From Pseudoalteromonas shioyasakiensis (GTDB taxonomy: Bacteria > Pseudomonadota > Gammaproteobacteria > Enterobacterales > Alteromonadaceae), in contig NZ_CP077770.1 in NCBI RefSeq assembly GCF_019134595.1, positions 454,001-518,000 of the forward strand: a DNA stretch of 64,000 bases. The letters are read 5' to 3'. Under the pieces are notes generated by a model. The model was given only the letters and a program-made list of their open reading frames with translations, made no database searches and was not told where the DNA came from. Made by a program: the position numbers and the translations under genes. Below are positions 38,851-48,800 of the stretch, piece by piece (positions within the stretch are counted from its first letter, which is position 1; the number at the start of each line of letters is the position of its first letter).

Positions 38851-39108
38851 ATGGAAACAAGCCAAGTCGAAACGTTATTACGCGACGAACTAAAACTAGA
38901 TGAAGTGATTGTTAAAGCAAATGGTAGCCACTACGAAGTGATTGCTGTTGGTGAGTGTTTTGATGGTTTATCTCGCGTGAAGAAGCAACAGTTGGTTTAT
39001 GCTCCGTTAATGTCAACAATCTCAGACGGTACAATCCACGCTGTATCTATCAAAGCGTTCACACCGACTGAATGGAAACGCGAACAAAAATTTATTTTAC
39101 CTCAATAG
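38851..39108 (+). CDS. ibaG: BolA family protein IbaG
   Basis: An 85-residue BolA-like protein. [30 protein letters not shown] is the conserved core, split here around residues 20-50, and [15 protein letters not shown] follows. IbaG works with monothiol glutaredoxins in Fe-S cluster handling. The ATG at 38851 gives the family start METSQV; an in-frame GTG lies at 38842. The mla-ibaG-murA order is conserved in gammaproteobacteria. Confidence 0.94.
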   Translation: METSQVETLLRDELKLDEVIVKANGSHYEVIAVGECFDGLSRVKKQQLVYAPLMSTISDGTIHAVSIKAFTPTEWKREQKFILPQ

Positions 39109-40383
<1,275 letters not shown>

Positions 40384-40397
40384 TCGCTAAGACTTAC

Positions 40398-40429
40398 AAA
40401 AAAGGCCTAATATCAGTTAGGCCTTTTTT
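40398..40429. terminator. Bidirectional terminator between murA and degS
   Basis: AAAAAAGGCCTAA, loop TATCAG, TTAGGCCTTTTTT. A-run on one side and T-run on the other serve both convergent genes. Confidence 0.92.
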
Positions 40430-40447
40430 ATATCCGTTTTATTTTGC

Positions 40448-41554
40448 TTACTGCTCGTCTTCGAGTTCTGCAACAGTCACCATCACTTTTAAGACCTTAC
40501 CATCGCGGTAAATCTCAAATTCAAGTTCTTTACCTGGCTCTGTATTCGCAAGTTTCTCAAGGACTTGTTGTGGGTTGGCTACAGGAATACCGCCAATTTT
40601 GATTACAATGTCAGTTTCTCTGATGCCAGCTTTCCAAGCTGGGCCAAATGGATCAAGTTGAGAAATACGCATGCCTGCAACAGGTGTAAAGCTATCGCTT
40701 AGATCTTTGCCTGTGCTATCAATACCTGTGCCACTAAAGCCTAAATAGCCACGGACTACACGACCATGCTTTATTAGCTTATCCATCACATCTTTGGCAA
40801 TCGAGTAAGGTACCGCAAAGAAGATACCCTGAATATCGAGATTTTCATGAGTTTTAAATTGTGCAGAGGTAATGCCGACTAAGTCACCTCGTGAATTGAC
40901 TAACGCGCCACCTGAGTTACCCACGTTAATCGCTGCATCCATCTGTAACAGGCTGCTGTATGGGCTATCTATTAAGTTTTGTTTACCCGTCGCACTGATA
41001 ATACCTTGGGTAATGGTTTGCCCTAAGTTAAGCGGGTTACCAATCGCTAAAACAACATCACCAACACGAGTTTTAAACTTATCATTTACTGGAATTTTTG
41101 GTAAATGCTCAGCGCTGATCTTTAATAGCGCTAAATCTGTTTGAGTATCAAAACCAATCACTTGTACATCATAAAAACGACGGCCATCAGCGAGTGTAAC
41201 AATAATGAGATCGGCATTTTTGATTACATGGTAGTTAGTCAGAATATAGCCGTCTTGGGTCATGATCACGCCAGAGCCAAGAGCTTGAACAGTATTTTGG
41301 CGTTTATAGCGTGGTTGATTGGAAATGCTTTCTGAAAAAATAGTAACAACAGACGGCGCTGCTTTTTGTACTGCATCAGCAAAGCTCATATGCTCTGATG
41401 ATATCGCCGCAGGTAAATTCATATCTGGTAACAGTGTGCTACGAAGGCTTGGGCTAAATAACACCACTAAAAAGGCAATGCCTAAACCGGTGAAAAGCGG
41501 AGGAAGGATAAATTTAAAAAGTTTTAGCACAGTATTCTTATTATCAGTGAGCAA
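40448..41554 (-). CDS. degS: Periplasmic serine endoprotease DegS
   Basis: A 368-residue membrane-anchored trypsin-like protease with one PDZ domain. An N-terminal helix (LKLFKFILPPLFTGLGIAFL) precedes the catalytic triad: His in ILTNYHVIKNAD, Asp in QTDLALLKI, and Ser in NVGNSGGALVN. The single PDZ and anchor separate it from DegP/DegQ. It starts RseA cleavage in the sigma-E response. It lies directly downstream of degQ, as in E. coli. Confidence 0.95.
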   Translation of the reverse strand: MLTDNKNTVLKLFKFILPPLFTGLGIAFLVVLFSPSLRSTLLPDMNLPAAISSEHMSFADAVQKAAPSVVTIFSESISNQPRYKRQNTVQALGSGVIMTQDGYILTNYHVIKNADLIIVTLADGRRFYDVQVIGFDTQTDLALLKISAEHLPKIPVNDKFKTRVGDVVLAIGNPLNLGQTITQGIISATGKQNLIDSPYSSLLQMDAAINVGNSGGALVNSRGDLVGITSAQFKTHENLDIQGIFFAVPYSIAKDVMDKLIKHGRVVRGYLGFSGTGIDSTGKDLSDSFTPVAGMRISQLDPFGPAWKAGIRETDIVIKIGGIPVANPQQVLEKLANTEPGKELEFEIYRDGKVLKVMVTVAELEDEQ

Positions 41555-41571
41555 TCCCTTAATGATGGCAC

Positions 41572-41609
41572 AAAAAAAATAACAGCGGCAAGCACCGCTG
41601 TTATTTTTT
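41572..41609 (-). terminator. Terminator between degQ and degS
   Basis: AATAACAGCGG, loop CAAGCA, CCGCTGTTATT, flanked by eight A residues on one side and T-run on the other. Read leftward it ends degQ, so degS probably has its own promoter. Confidence 0.9.
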
Positions 41610-41628
41610 CATGATTTATCAACTAGGT

Positions 41629-42981
41629 TTACTGAATAAGTACGAAAATAAGCTCTCTACCTCGTTTAACACCTAGTACGATGTTACCTTTGGTATTTTC
41701 AATGATCTTATTCATGTCGCGAATTGTTTCAACGCGTTGACGATTAACTTGCATGATCACGTCACCTTCTTCAAGGCCAACACGAGCAGCAGGAGAACGT
41801 GCTTGCACGCCGGTTACTTCAACACCTTTACCATCACTCTTTTGAGTATTTTCTAATGTTGCACCTTGGAAAGCTGGATGCGTCTCTTCGCCGGCGGCAG
41901 TGGTTGCTGATGCACCATCGAGTGTGACATTAACAGTTTTAACTTTGCCATCTCGGTAAATACCCAGTTTGACTTTTTTACCTTCACCAAGTGTGGCAAT
42001 TTTACTGCGTAGTTCATGGAAGCCACTAATTTCAGTGCCATCGACGCTAATAATTACATCACCCGCTTTGATACCCGCTTTACTTGCTGCGGTATCATCC
42101 ATTACTTGCATAACGTAAGCGCCTTGTTTCACGTCGAGTTGTTGTGCTTTAGCAAGGCCTGCATCGAGTGGGCGACCCGAAATACCTAATGAGCCACGGC
42201 GCACTTCACCGTGTTCGATAATTTGGTCAACAAGGTTTTTCATCATGGTAGATGGAATTGCAAAGCCAATGCCCACGTTACCGCCAGATGCGCCTAAGAT
42301 GGCGGTGTTGATACCAATTAGTTCACCATTAAGGTTAACTAACGCGCCGCCTGAGTTACCTTGGTTGATAGCTGCATCGGTTTGAATAAAGTCTTCATAG
42401 CCTTCTATATTTAAACCGCTACGGCCAAGGGCACTGACGATACCTGATGTTACTGTGTGACTTAAACCAAATGGATTACCAATGGCAACTGCAAAATCGC
42501 CTACACGTAACTGATCTGAATCGGCAATTTTAAGCGCTGTTAAGTCCTCAGCATCAATTTGCAATAAGGCAATATCTGACTCTTTATCACTACCGATTTT
42601 AGTTGCTTCATATTCGCGGCCATCTTCTAAGGTCACCACCATTTTTTCGGCATCTTCGATAACATGGTTATTGGTTACCACGTAACCTTCGTCTGCATCA
42701 ATGATCACACCTGAGCCTAGGCCACTAAATTCACGCTTTTGACTGCCACCACGAGGAACACCAAAAAAGTCATCAAATGGAGTCGCACGGCGGCGAACTT
42801 CTTTTGAACCTGACACTTGAATACTCACCACACCCGGTGTGATTTGCTCAAGCATAGGTGCTAGGGTTGGCAATTGTTGACCATTTACAGCAACAGGAAG
42901 TTTTGCCATTGAAATTGTAGGGCTTAATAATAAGCTAGAAGATAAAATAGCAGCACTGATAACAGATAATTTCATTTTCAT
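41629..42981 (-). CDS. degQ: Do-family periplasmic serine protease (DegQ/DegP)
   Basis: A 450-residue exported protease. The signal peptide ends near residue 26. The triad is His in VTNNHVIEDAE, Asp in KESDIALLQID and Ser in INQGNSGGALVN. Two PDZ domains follow, including GAYVMQVMDDTAASKAGIKAG and ARSPAARVGLEEGDVI. It has no long Q-linker, and degS is adjacent, so DegQ is the better name, though DegP-like function is possible. The first AUG is 3 bp past the zapG terminator region. Confidence 0.93.
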   Translation of the reverse strand: MKMKLSVISAAILSSSLLLSPTISMAKLPVAVNGQQLPTLAPMLEQITPGVVSIQVSGSKEVRRRATPFDDFFGVPRGGSQKREFSGLGSGVIIDADEGYVVTNNHVIEDAEKMVVTLEDGREYEATKIGSDKESDIALLQIDAEDLTALKIADSDQLRVGDFAVAIGNPFGLSHTVTSGIVSALGRSGLNIEGYEDFIQTDAAINQGNSGGALVNLNGELIGINTAILGASGGNVGIGFAIPSTMMKNLVDQIIEHGEVRRGSLGISGRPLDAGLAKAQQLDVKQGAYVMQVMDDTAASKAGIKAGDVIISVDGTEISGFHELRSKIATLGEGKKVKLGIYRDGKVKTVNVTLDGASATTAAGEETHPAFQGATLENTQKSDGKGVEVTGVQARSPAARVGLEEGDVIMQVNRQRVETIRDMNKIIENTKGNIVLGVKRGRELIFVLIQ

Positions 42982-43020
42982 AGTCTGGGTTTACTCCACT
43001 TCAGAGATAAAGCAAAAACT

Positions 43021-43047
43021 AAAAAGGGCTGCGTAAGCAGCCCTTTT
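43021..43047 (-). terminator. Terminator after zapG
   Basis: AAAAGGGCTGC, loop GTAA, GCAGCCCTTTT. Read leftward it ends the zapG transcript ahead of degQ. Confidence 0.88.
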
Positions 43048-43104
43048 CTTGGTTTAGATATAAAGCTGTTATATCTAAAGACTATGGGGTCAAAAAAAAG
43101 TTCA

Positions 43105-43548
43105 TCAAGAGGCTTTAGAATGTTCTGAAACTTTCTCTGAACCAGTAAACAAGCCCGTTTCACCAACAACATAGTCAGCAGGTTGTGCTTCAGCACTTGA
43201 ACGATCGCCTCTGCGGTCTTGTAATGAGTTTTGTAATTGCTCAGTCGTTTCTTTAGAAAAGAACGGCTCATTTGGATGCTGTTTTTTATCAGCAAGTAGT
43301 AGTTTATTTGTTTCTTCTACATGGTTTAGTAGCTGGTCGTAGTTATCTTTCATTCTAGATACTAGCTTACCTGTGCTCGCCAGATGATCAGCCACATCCT
43401 GACGATATTGTTCAAGCGCATTGTTAGCTTGCTCGACTTGTTGTTCTAGTTCGTCTTGCTTAAATTGTTTTTTGGTTACAAAAGCACCAATGAAGAATGC
43501 TGAAATTGCAACGATGATTAGAATACCTATCCAGGTAATTGTGCCCAT
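43105..43548 (-). CDS. zapG: ZapG/YhcB family inner-membrane protein (DUF1043)
   Basis: A 147-residue protein with an N-terminal transmembrane helix (ITWIGILIIVAISAFFIGAF), a coiled coil from about residue 28 to 95, and a disordered Ser/Glu-rich tail. This is the YhcB/DUF1043 plan; in E. coli YhcB (ZapG) affects cell division and envelope synthesis. Divergent from zapE, conserved as in E. coli. The overlapping frame 42978-43295 is a shadow. Confidence 0.92.
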   Translation of the reverse strand: MGTITWIGILIIVAISAFFIGAFVTKKQFKQDELEQQVEQANNALEQYRQDVADHLASTGKLVSRMKDNYDQLLNHVEETNKLLLADKKQHPNEPFFSKETTEQLQNSLQDRRGDRSSAEAQPADYVVGETGLFTGSEKVSEHSKAS

Positions 43549-43726
43549 AAATCTACCCCTTTGGGAAAAAATAACAAAAACAAATGCTTTAAAAGCATTT
43601 ATAGTCCAATCATTATTAAAATATGCTTAATTTGATTGTGAAATCATACTGCGGGCTAATATACCCTGAGATACGATGCGTGTTAATATACTGTGCAAAT
43701 TTAACTGTGTTTTATTGTAACGACCT

Positions 43727-44815
43727 ATGACTCCTTGGCAGAAATACCAACAAGATTTACAACGTGAAGACTTTGTACATGATGCAGCGCAAGAAAATGC
43801 AGTGCGCCATTTGCAAAGACTCTATGATGACCTAACGGCAGACAAACCGGCCGCCAAGGGGTGGTTTGCCAAACTATTCTCTAAAGATAGCACGCCGAGT
43901 ATAAAAGGGCTGTATTTTTGGGGCGGAGTAGGTAGAGGTAAGACCTATTTAGTTGATACTTTCTATGAAGCTTTACCTACTGATCGTAAGATGCGTGTGC
44001 ACTTTCACCGTTTTATGCATCGCGTGCATGATGAGCTGAAAAAGTTAAAAAATACCAGTAATCCATTAAATGTGGTTGCAGATATCTTTAAATCAGAAAC
44101 AGATATTATCTGTTTTGATGAATTTTTTGTGCAAGATATCACAGATGCAATGCTGCTAGGTGGTTTGATGGAAGCATTATTTGAGCGCGGCATTGTGCTG
44201 GTTGCTACCTCAAACATCGTGCCCGATGAGCTGTATCGAAATGGCTTACAACGTGCGCGTTTCTTACCAGCAATTGAGCTGGTAAAAGCTAATACCGAAA
44301 TCGTTAATGTAGACTCGGGGGTTGATTATCGCTTACGTACCCTTGAGCAAGCCGAAATTTTCCATAGTCCGCTTGATAAGCAAGCTGATGATAATTTATT
44401 TGAATACTTCGATAAGTTGTCACCTGAGCCAGGTGTGCTCGATAAAGAAATTGAAATTGAAGGGCGGATGATCAAAACCCGTAAAGTTTCTGACTGTATT
44501 GCTATGTTTGAGTTTAGTGAACTATGCGAAACAGCGCGCAGCCAAGTTGATTACATGGAAATAAGCCGACTTTATAACACGGTGATTTTGTCTAACGTAA
44601 AATCATTAGGCCAAGCCAATGATGATGCGGCACGTCGCTTTATCGCGTTAGTGGATGAATTCTACGAGCGTCATGTAACGCTGATTATCTCTGCTGAAAA
44701 GCCAATAACCGAGCTATATAGCGAAGGTAACTTAAATTTTGAATTTAAGCGTTGTATTAGCCGACTGCAAGAAATGCAATCACTAGAATACTTAGCAAAA
44801 GAGCATCTAGCTTAG
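43727..44815 (+). CDS. zapE: Cell division protein ZapE (AFG1-like ATPase)
   Basis: A 362-residue P-loop ATPase. Walker A is GLYFWGGVGRGKTYLVDTF and Walker B is DIICFDEFFVQDI, with the sensor region GIVLVATSNIVP and FLPAIEL. E. coli ZapE destabilises FtsZ rings in an ATP-dependent way. The stop codon is followed within 3 bp by decayed heptamers that start a repeat element. Confidence 0.95.
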   Translation: MTPWQKYQQDLQREDFVHDAAQENAVRHLQRLYDDLTADKPAAKGWFAKLFSKDSTPSIKGLYFWGGVGRGKTYLVDTFYEALPTDRKMRVHFHRFMHRVHDELKKLKNTSNPLNVVADIFKSETDIICFDEFFVQDITDAMLLGGLMEALFERGIVLVATSNIVPDELYRNGLQRARFLPAIELVKANTEIVNVDSGVDYRLRTLEQAEIFHSPLDKQADDNLFEYFDKLSPEPGVLDKEIEIEGRMIKTRKVSDCIAMFEFSELCETARSQVDYMEISRLYNTVILSNVKSLGQANDDAARRFIALVDEFYERHVTLIISAEKPITELYSEGNLNFEFKRCISRLQEMQSLEYLAKEHLA

Positions 44816-44818
44816 TAG

Positions 44819-45020
44819 AGCTGTCAGCCGTCAGTCTTTAGCTGATCGAGGTCGTTGTTAGTTATTTATGTTTTTTAACCACAATAGCTTTACAGTTATT
44901 TTTCAGGTTTTATGTTTTTGATAGCTGATAGCTGATAGCTGATAGCTGATAGCTGATAGCTGATAGCTGATAGCTGATAGCTGATAGCTGATAGCTGATA
45001 GCTGATAGCTGATAGCTGAT
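44819..45020. repeat. Head-plus-heptamer repeat element, copy 1 (14 GATAGCT units)
   Basis: The head starts with decayed heptads AGCTGTC, AGCCGTC, AGTCTTT, AGCTGAT (44819-44846) and continues with an AT-rich block containing TTAGTTATTTATGTT and TAGCTTTACA. The tail is 14 perfect GATAGCT units plus GAT (44920-45020). The head matches, by eye, the head of the second copy after rpsI. The tail ends about 50 bp before the rplM -10 element. The 'protein' read through it on the minus strand is spurious. Confidence 0.93.
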
Positions 45021-45067
45021 TTTCTCGAATAAAAAACAACCATCATATAGCAATGTGGTTCAAGTGC

Positions 45068-45076
45068 TGGTATACT
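45068..45076 (+). promoter_or_regulatory. Extended -10 promoter of rplM-rpsI
   Basis: TGGTATACT has TGn plus TATACT (45071-45076), followed by a GC-rich discriminator (CCCGCG), as expected for a ribosomal-protein promoter. The -35 (TAGCAA) is poor. The leader to 45234 is about 150 nt; I see no strong hairpin in it, and no Shine-Dalgarno before the rplM ATG. Confidence 0.6.
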
Positions 45077-45234
45077 CCCGCGTCTGCCACGTTGCGTTCT
45101 ATTGCCAGATATTAGTTTAGCCTCTAATTGATGGCTCAAAGTCTTAAACTCGAAGGGGTTAAAGCATTCAACTTAGAGCGGTAATTAATAATAATTACCT
45201 GTGGTTTTAATTAAAAAACATTGGATTTTAATAA

Positions 45235-45663
45235 ATGAAAACGTTTGTTGCTAAGCCAGAAACAGTAAAACGTGACTGGTACGTAGTTGACGCTGAAGGT
45301 AAAACTTTAGGTCGCATCGCTACTGAAATCGCTCGTCGCCTACGCGGTAAGCATAAAGCTGAATACACTCCTCACGTAGATACTGGTGATTACATCATCG
45401 TTATCAACGCTGAGAAAGTTACTGTTACTGGTAATAAAGCAAAAGACAAAATGTACTACGCTCATACTGGTTTCCCAGGTGGTCTTAAGTCTACTACTTT
45501 CGACAAGCTTCAAGCTGCAAAGCCTGAAATGATCATCGAAAAAGCTGTTAAAGGCATGTTGCCACGTGGTCCTTTAGGCCGCGCAATGTACCGTAAACTT
45601 AAAGTTTACGCAGGTACTGAGCACAACCATGCTGCACAACAGCCTCAGGTTCTAGACATTTAA
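45235..45663 (+). CDS. rplM: 50S ribosomal protein L13
   Basis: A 142-residue L13 with [44 protein letters not shown] and [14 protein letters not shown]. Codon use is strongly biased, as in highly expressed genes. The upstream sequence is AU-rich (GATTTTAATAA) with no clear Shine-Dalgarno. Cotranscribed with rpsI. Confidence 0.98.
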   Translation: MKTFVAKPETVKRDWYVVDAEGKTLGRIATEIARRLRGKHKAEYTPHVDTGDYIIVINAEKVTVTGNKAKDKMYYAHTGFPGGLKSTTFDKLQAAKPEMIIEKAVKGMLPRGPLGRAMYRKLKVYAGTEHNHAAQQPQVLDI

Positions 45664-45674
45664 GGAGCACTATC

Positions 45675-46064
45675 ATGGCAAATCAATACTACGGTACAGG
45701 TCGTCGTAAAAGTTCAAGTGCTCGCGTATTCTTACGCCCAGGCACTGGTAACATCGTAATCAACAAGCGCTCTCTAGAAGAGTACTTCGGTCGTGAGACT
45801 GCTCGCATGGTTGTTCGTCAAGCATTAGAGCACGTAGAAATGACTGAAAAGTTTGACCTACACATCACTGTTTCAGGTGGTGGTACTACTGGTCAAGCTG
45901 GTGCTATCCGTCACGGTATCACTCGTGCACTTATGGAGTTTGACGAGTCTCTACGTCCTACACTTCGTAAAGCAGGTTTCGTTACACGTGATGCACGTAA
46001 AGTTGAGCGTAAGAAAGTGGGTCTTAAGAAAGCACGTAAGCGTCCACAATTCTCAAAACGTTAA
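45675..46064 (+). CDS. rpsI: 30S ribosomal protein S9
   Basis: A 129-residue S9. [19 protein letters not shown] opens the fold, [14 protein letters not shown] follows, and the C-terminal tail [12 protein letters not shown] reaches the P-site tRNA in the ribosome. AAGGAGC precedes the ATG by 8 bp. Confidence 0.98.
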   Translation: MANQYYGTGRRKSSSARVFLRPGTGNIVINKRSLEEYFGRETARMVVRQALEHVEMTEKFDLHITVSGGGTTGQAGAIRHGITRALMEFDESLRPTLRKAGFVTRDARKVERKKVGLKKARKRPQFSKR

Positions 46065-46086
46065 TATTTACGTTTATCAGAATACC

Positions 46087-46114
46087 AAAAACCCAGCTCC
46101 GGCTGGGTTTTTTG
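46087..46114 (+). terminator. Intrinsic terminator after rpsI
   Basis: AAAACCCAGC, TCC, GGCTGGGTTTTTTG: a short-loop GC stem with T-run. It separates rpsI from the second repeat element. Confidence 0.92.
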
Positions 46115-46122
46115 TTTCTTGG

Positions 46123-46501
46123 AGCCGTCAGCTTTCAGCCGTCAGTTTTTAGCTGACCGAGATAGAGATTTAGTTATTTGTGTTAATGAACTGAAGTAGC
46201 TTTACATTCATTTTTCGATAGCTGATAGCTGATAGCTGATAGCTGATAGCTGATAGCTGATAGCTGATAGCTGATAGCTGATAGCTGATAGCTGATAGCT
46301 GATAGCTGATAGCTGATAGCTGATAGCTGATAGCTGATAGCTGATAGCTGATAGCTGATAGCTGATAGCTGATAGCTGATAGCTGATAGCTGATAGCTGA
46401 TAGCTGATAGCTGATAGCTGATAGCTGATAGCTGATAGCTGATAGCTGATAGCTGATAGCTGATAGCTGATAGCTGATAGCTGATAGCTGATAGCTGATA
46501 G
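46123..46501. repeat. Head-plus-heptamer repeat element, copy 2 (40 GATAGCT units)
   Basis: The head has five decayed heptads in phase, AGCCGTC, AGCTTTC, AGCCGTC, AGTTTTT, AGCTGAC (46123-46157), then TTAGTTATTTGTGTT and TAGCTTTACATTCATTTTTC, matching copy 1. The tail is 40 perfect GATAGCT units plus GATAG (46217-46501). Same orientation as copy 1, so rplM-rpsI is bracketed by direct repeats. From 46502 to 46944 only the petA promoter and leader are recognisable. Confidence 0.95.
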
Positions 46502-46625
46502 TAAAAATCCTACCTTTTTTCGTTCGATATTTAACCACTGTTAATAATTAGTACGTATTACAGTAAAAAAACTTCAAGATTTAGCAAAATTAGCTTAAAT
46601 CCATCAGTTAATTGATGAAATTTTT

Positions 46626-46634
46626 TGCTACAAT
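46626..46634 (+). promoter_or_regulatory. Extended -10 promoter of petABC
   Basis: TGCTACAAT is TGn plus TACAAT. The -35 is weak. The predicted leader is about 300 nt and contains the hairpin AACCTTG/CAAGGGTT (46822-46842) followed by TTAATTATG, which might act as a weak attenuator. Confidence 0.5.
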
Positions 46635-46944
46635 TGGGGGGCAAGTAATGTGAGTGAGTTCAACAACAGCTAATGCAGAATTCTGTTTCCTCTTAGTGAG
46701 GTTGATCTTGGTCAGTATATTGTTTTTTTATATGCGTTATCATAACCAGCGGCTTCATACTCGAGCTAACCTAAATTAATAATTCATTAAATAGGGTTTA
46801 TTCGAGCATGAGACTGTGAATAACCTTGTTTTAATCAAGGGTTTTAATTATGATCGCGTCTATTTTGAAATTTCTAAAAATTAACCTGCTGTAACTGATG
46901 TTCTCAATATGGCAAGTGTTGGGAATCATAGTGGAGATAAGTGG

Positions 46945-47535
46945 ATGAGCAATGCGCCTGTAGACAATGGCCGACGTCGCTTTTTAACCATAGCTACCTC
47001 TGTTGTTGGTGGTGTTGGTGCGGCTGGGGCTGCTGTTCCTTTTATTGCGTCTTGGAATCCAAGTGAGCGAGCTAAATCTGCGGGTGCGCCTGTAGAAGTA
47101 GATATCAGCAAGCTTGAGCCAGGACAATTAATACGTGTTGAGTGGCGAGGAAAACCTGTTTGGGTTATTAATCGTACACCAAAAATGCTTGAACAGATGA
47201 AAGAACATGAAGGTCAACTTCGTGATCCTGCGTCTGAAGAGCCTCAACAACCTGAATCATCAACCAACGAATATCGTTCGCAACGTCCTGAAATTTTCGT
47301 TGCTGTTGGTATTTGTACGCACTTAGGTTGTTCTCCTAGCTTCCTACAAGGTGGCTTTGGTGAGAAAGTAGAGGGCACAGACGACGGTTTCTTCTGTCCG
47401 TGTCACGGTTCTAAATTTGATATGGCTGGTCGTGTATTCCAATCTGTACCTGCACCATTAAATCTAGAAATCCCTCCGTATACCTTCCTTGATGACACGA
47501 CTATTTTAGTCGGTGAAGAAAAAGGAGTGGCGTAA
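46945..47535 (+). CDS. petA: Ubiquinol-cytochrome c reductase iron-sulfur subunit (Rieske)
   Basis: A 196-residue Rieske protein. The N-terminus carries a Tat-type motif (NGRRRFLTIA) and a membrane helix. The 2Fe-2S ligands are in CTHLGCSPS and FCPCHGSKFD. It is the mobile electron carrier of the bc1 complex. The frame opens at 46909, but the ATG at 46945 follows GTGGAGATAAG and gives the family start (MSNAPVDNG). Its stop overlaps the petB start by one base. Confidence 0.97.
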   Translation: MSNAPVDNGRRRFLTIATSVVGGVGAAGAAVPFIASWNPSERAKSAGAPVEVDISKLEPGQLIRVEWRGKPVWVINRTPKMLEQMKEHEGQLRDPASEEPQQPESSTNEYRSQRPEIFVAVGICTHLGCSPSFLQGGFGEKVEGTDDGFFCPCHGSKFDMAGRVFQSVPAPLNLEIPPYTFLDDTTILVGEEKGVA

Positions 47536-48800
47536 TGTTTGGTAAAATTATTGGTTGGATCGACGATCGTATTCCAATGACACGTGTTTGGAACATGCAT
47601 ATTGCACAGTATCCAGCACCAAAAAACTTTAACTTCTGGTACTTCTTTGGCTCTCTAGCCATGTTAGTACTTGTTAACCAAATCGTAACTGGTATTTGGT
47701 TAACAATGAACTTCGTACCATCTGCTGAAGGTGCTTTCGCATCGGTAGAATACATCATGCGTGATGTTGAATACGGTTGGTTACTTCGTTACCTTCACTC
47801 AACAGGTGCATCAGCGTTCTTTATCGTTGTATACCTGCACATGTTCCGTGGCATGATCTACGGTTCTTACCAAAAACCACGTGAATTACTGTGGTTATTC
47901 GGTATGTTCATCTTCTTAGCGCTTATGGCTGAAGCTTTCATGGGTTACTTACTGCCTTGGGGACAAATGTCTTTCTGGGGTGCGCAGGTAATCATTTCAC
48001 TATTCGGTGCGATTCCGGTTATTGGTGATGATTTAACGCTTTGGATCCGTGGTGACTACGTAATTTCTGGTGCTACGCTTAACCGCTTCTTTGCACTACA
48101 CGTAATTGCATTACCTTTAGTAATCGTAATCTTAGTATTCTTACACATTGTTGCACTACACGAAGTGGGTTCAAACAACCCTGATGGTGTTGAAATCAAG
48201 CGTAAGAAAGGCTCTGTAGCTGAAGAAGATAAGCCTAAATTCAAATTCCACGAGTATTACACCAACAAGAAAGACATTGTTGATGCAATCCCGTTCCACC
48301 CTTACTACACAGTAAAAGATATTGTGGGTGTGGTTGGTTTCTTAATTTTATTCTGTTGGGTTGTATTCTTTATGCCTGCGATGAATGGTTTCTTCCTAGA
48401 AGCGCCAAACTTCGAAGCAGCTAACCCGCTGAAAACACCAGAGCACATTTTCCCAGTTTGGTACTTTACGCCATTCTACGCAATCCTTCGTGCAATCCCT
48501 AACAAGTTAATGGGTGTTGCGGCGATGGGTGCATCTATCGTAGTGCTTGCGTTACTACCTTGGATTGACCGTGGTTCGGTTCGCTCTATTCGTTATCGTT
48601 GTGGTTTACACAAGTTAAACATCGCACAATTCGTGGTAACTTTCGTTATCTTGGGTTGGGTTGGTGCTACACCACAAACTGATTTCAAAACGCTGTTATC
48701 ACAAATCACGACTGTGACATACTTCATGTTCTTCGTATTGTTATTTGTTTACAGCAAGAATGAGAAAACTAAGCCATTACCAACGAGGTTGACGAAATGA
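47535..48800 (+). CDS. petB: Cytochrome b of the bc1 complex
   Basis: A 421-residue cytochrome b with eight membrane helices. Haem-ligand histidines lie in LRYLHSTGASAFFIVVYLHM and FALHVIALPLVIVILVFLH, and the Qo-site PEWY-like motif reads FPVWYFTPFYAIL. It carries both b haems and the quinone sites. The petC start overlaps its stop by 4 bp. Confidence 0.97.
   Translation: MFGKIIGWIDDRIPMTRVWNMHIAQYPAPKNFNFWYFFGSLAMLVLVNQIVTGIWLTMNFVPSAEGAFASVEYIMRDVEYGWLLRYLHSTGASAFFIVVYLHMFRGMIYGSYQKPRELLWLFGMFIFLALMAEAFMGYLLPWGQMSFWGAQVIISLFGAIPVIGDDLTLWIRGDYVISGATLNRFFALHVIALPLVIVILVFLHIVALHEVGSNNPDGVEIKRKKGSVAEEDKPKFKFHEYYTNKKDIVDAIPFHPYYTVKDIVGVVGFLILFCWVVFFMPAMNGFFLEAPNFEAANPLKTPEHIFPVWYFTPFYAILRAIPNKLMGVAAMGASIVVLALLPWIDRGSVRSIRYRCGLHKLNIAQFVVTFVILGWVGATPQTDFKTLLSQITTVTYFMFFVLLFVYSKNEKTKPLPTRLTK

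Noticed and set aside
42978..43295. 105-residue minus-strand open frame overlapping zapG
   Set aside because: Different frame of the zapG coding region plus its terminator; zapG itself matches DUF1043.
44819..46501. Composite transposon carrying rplM-rpsI
   Set aside because: Flanking repeats are direct but carry no transposase or terminal inverted repeats, and rplM-rpsI is in its normal gammaproteobacterial place upstream of petABC.
46170..46538. 122-residue minus-strand open frame with a repeating SYQLSAI peptide
   Set aside because: It is the translation of the GATAGCT tandem array; a 7-bp unit without stops keeps all three frames open. No ribosome-binding site or unique sequence supports a gene. 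The same applies to 44903-45139 (minus).
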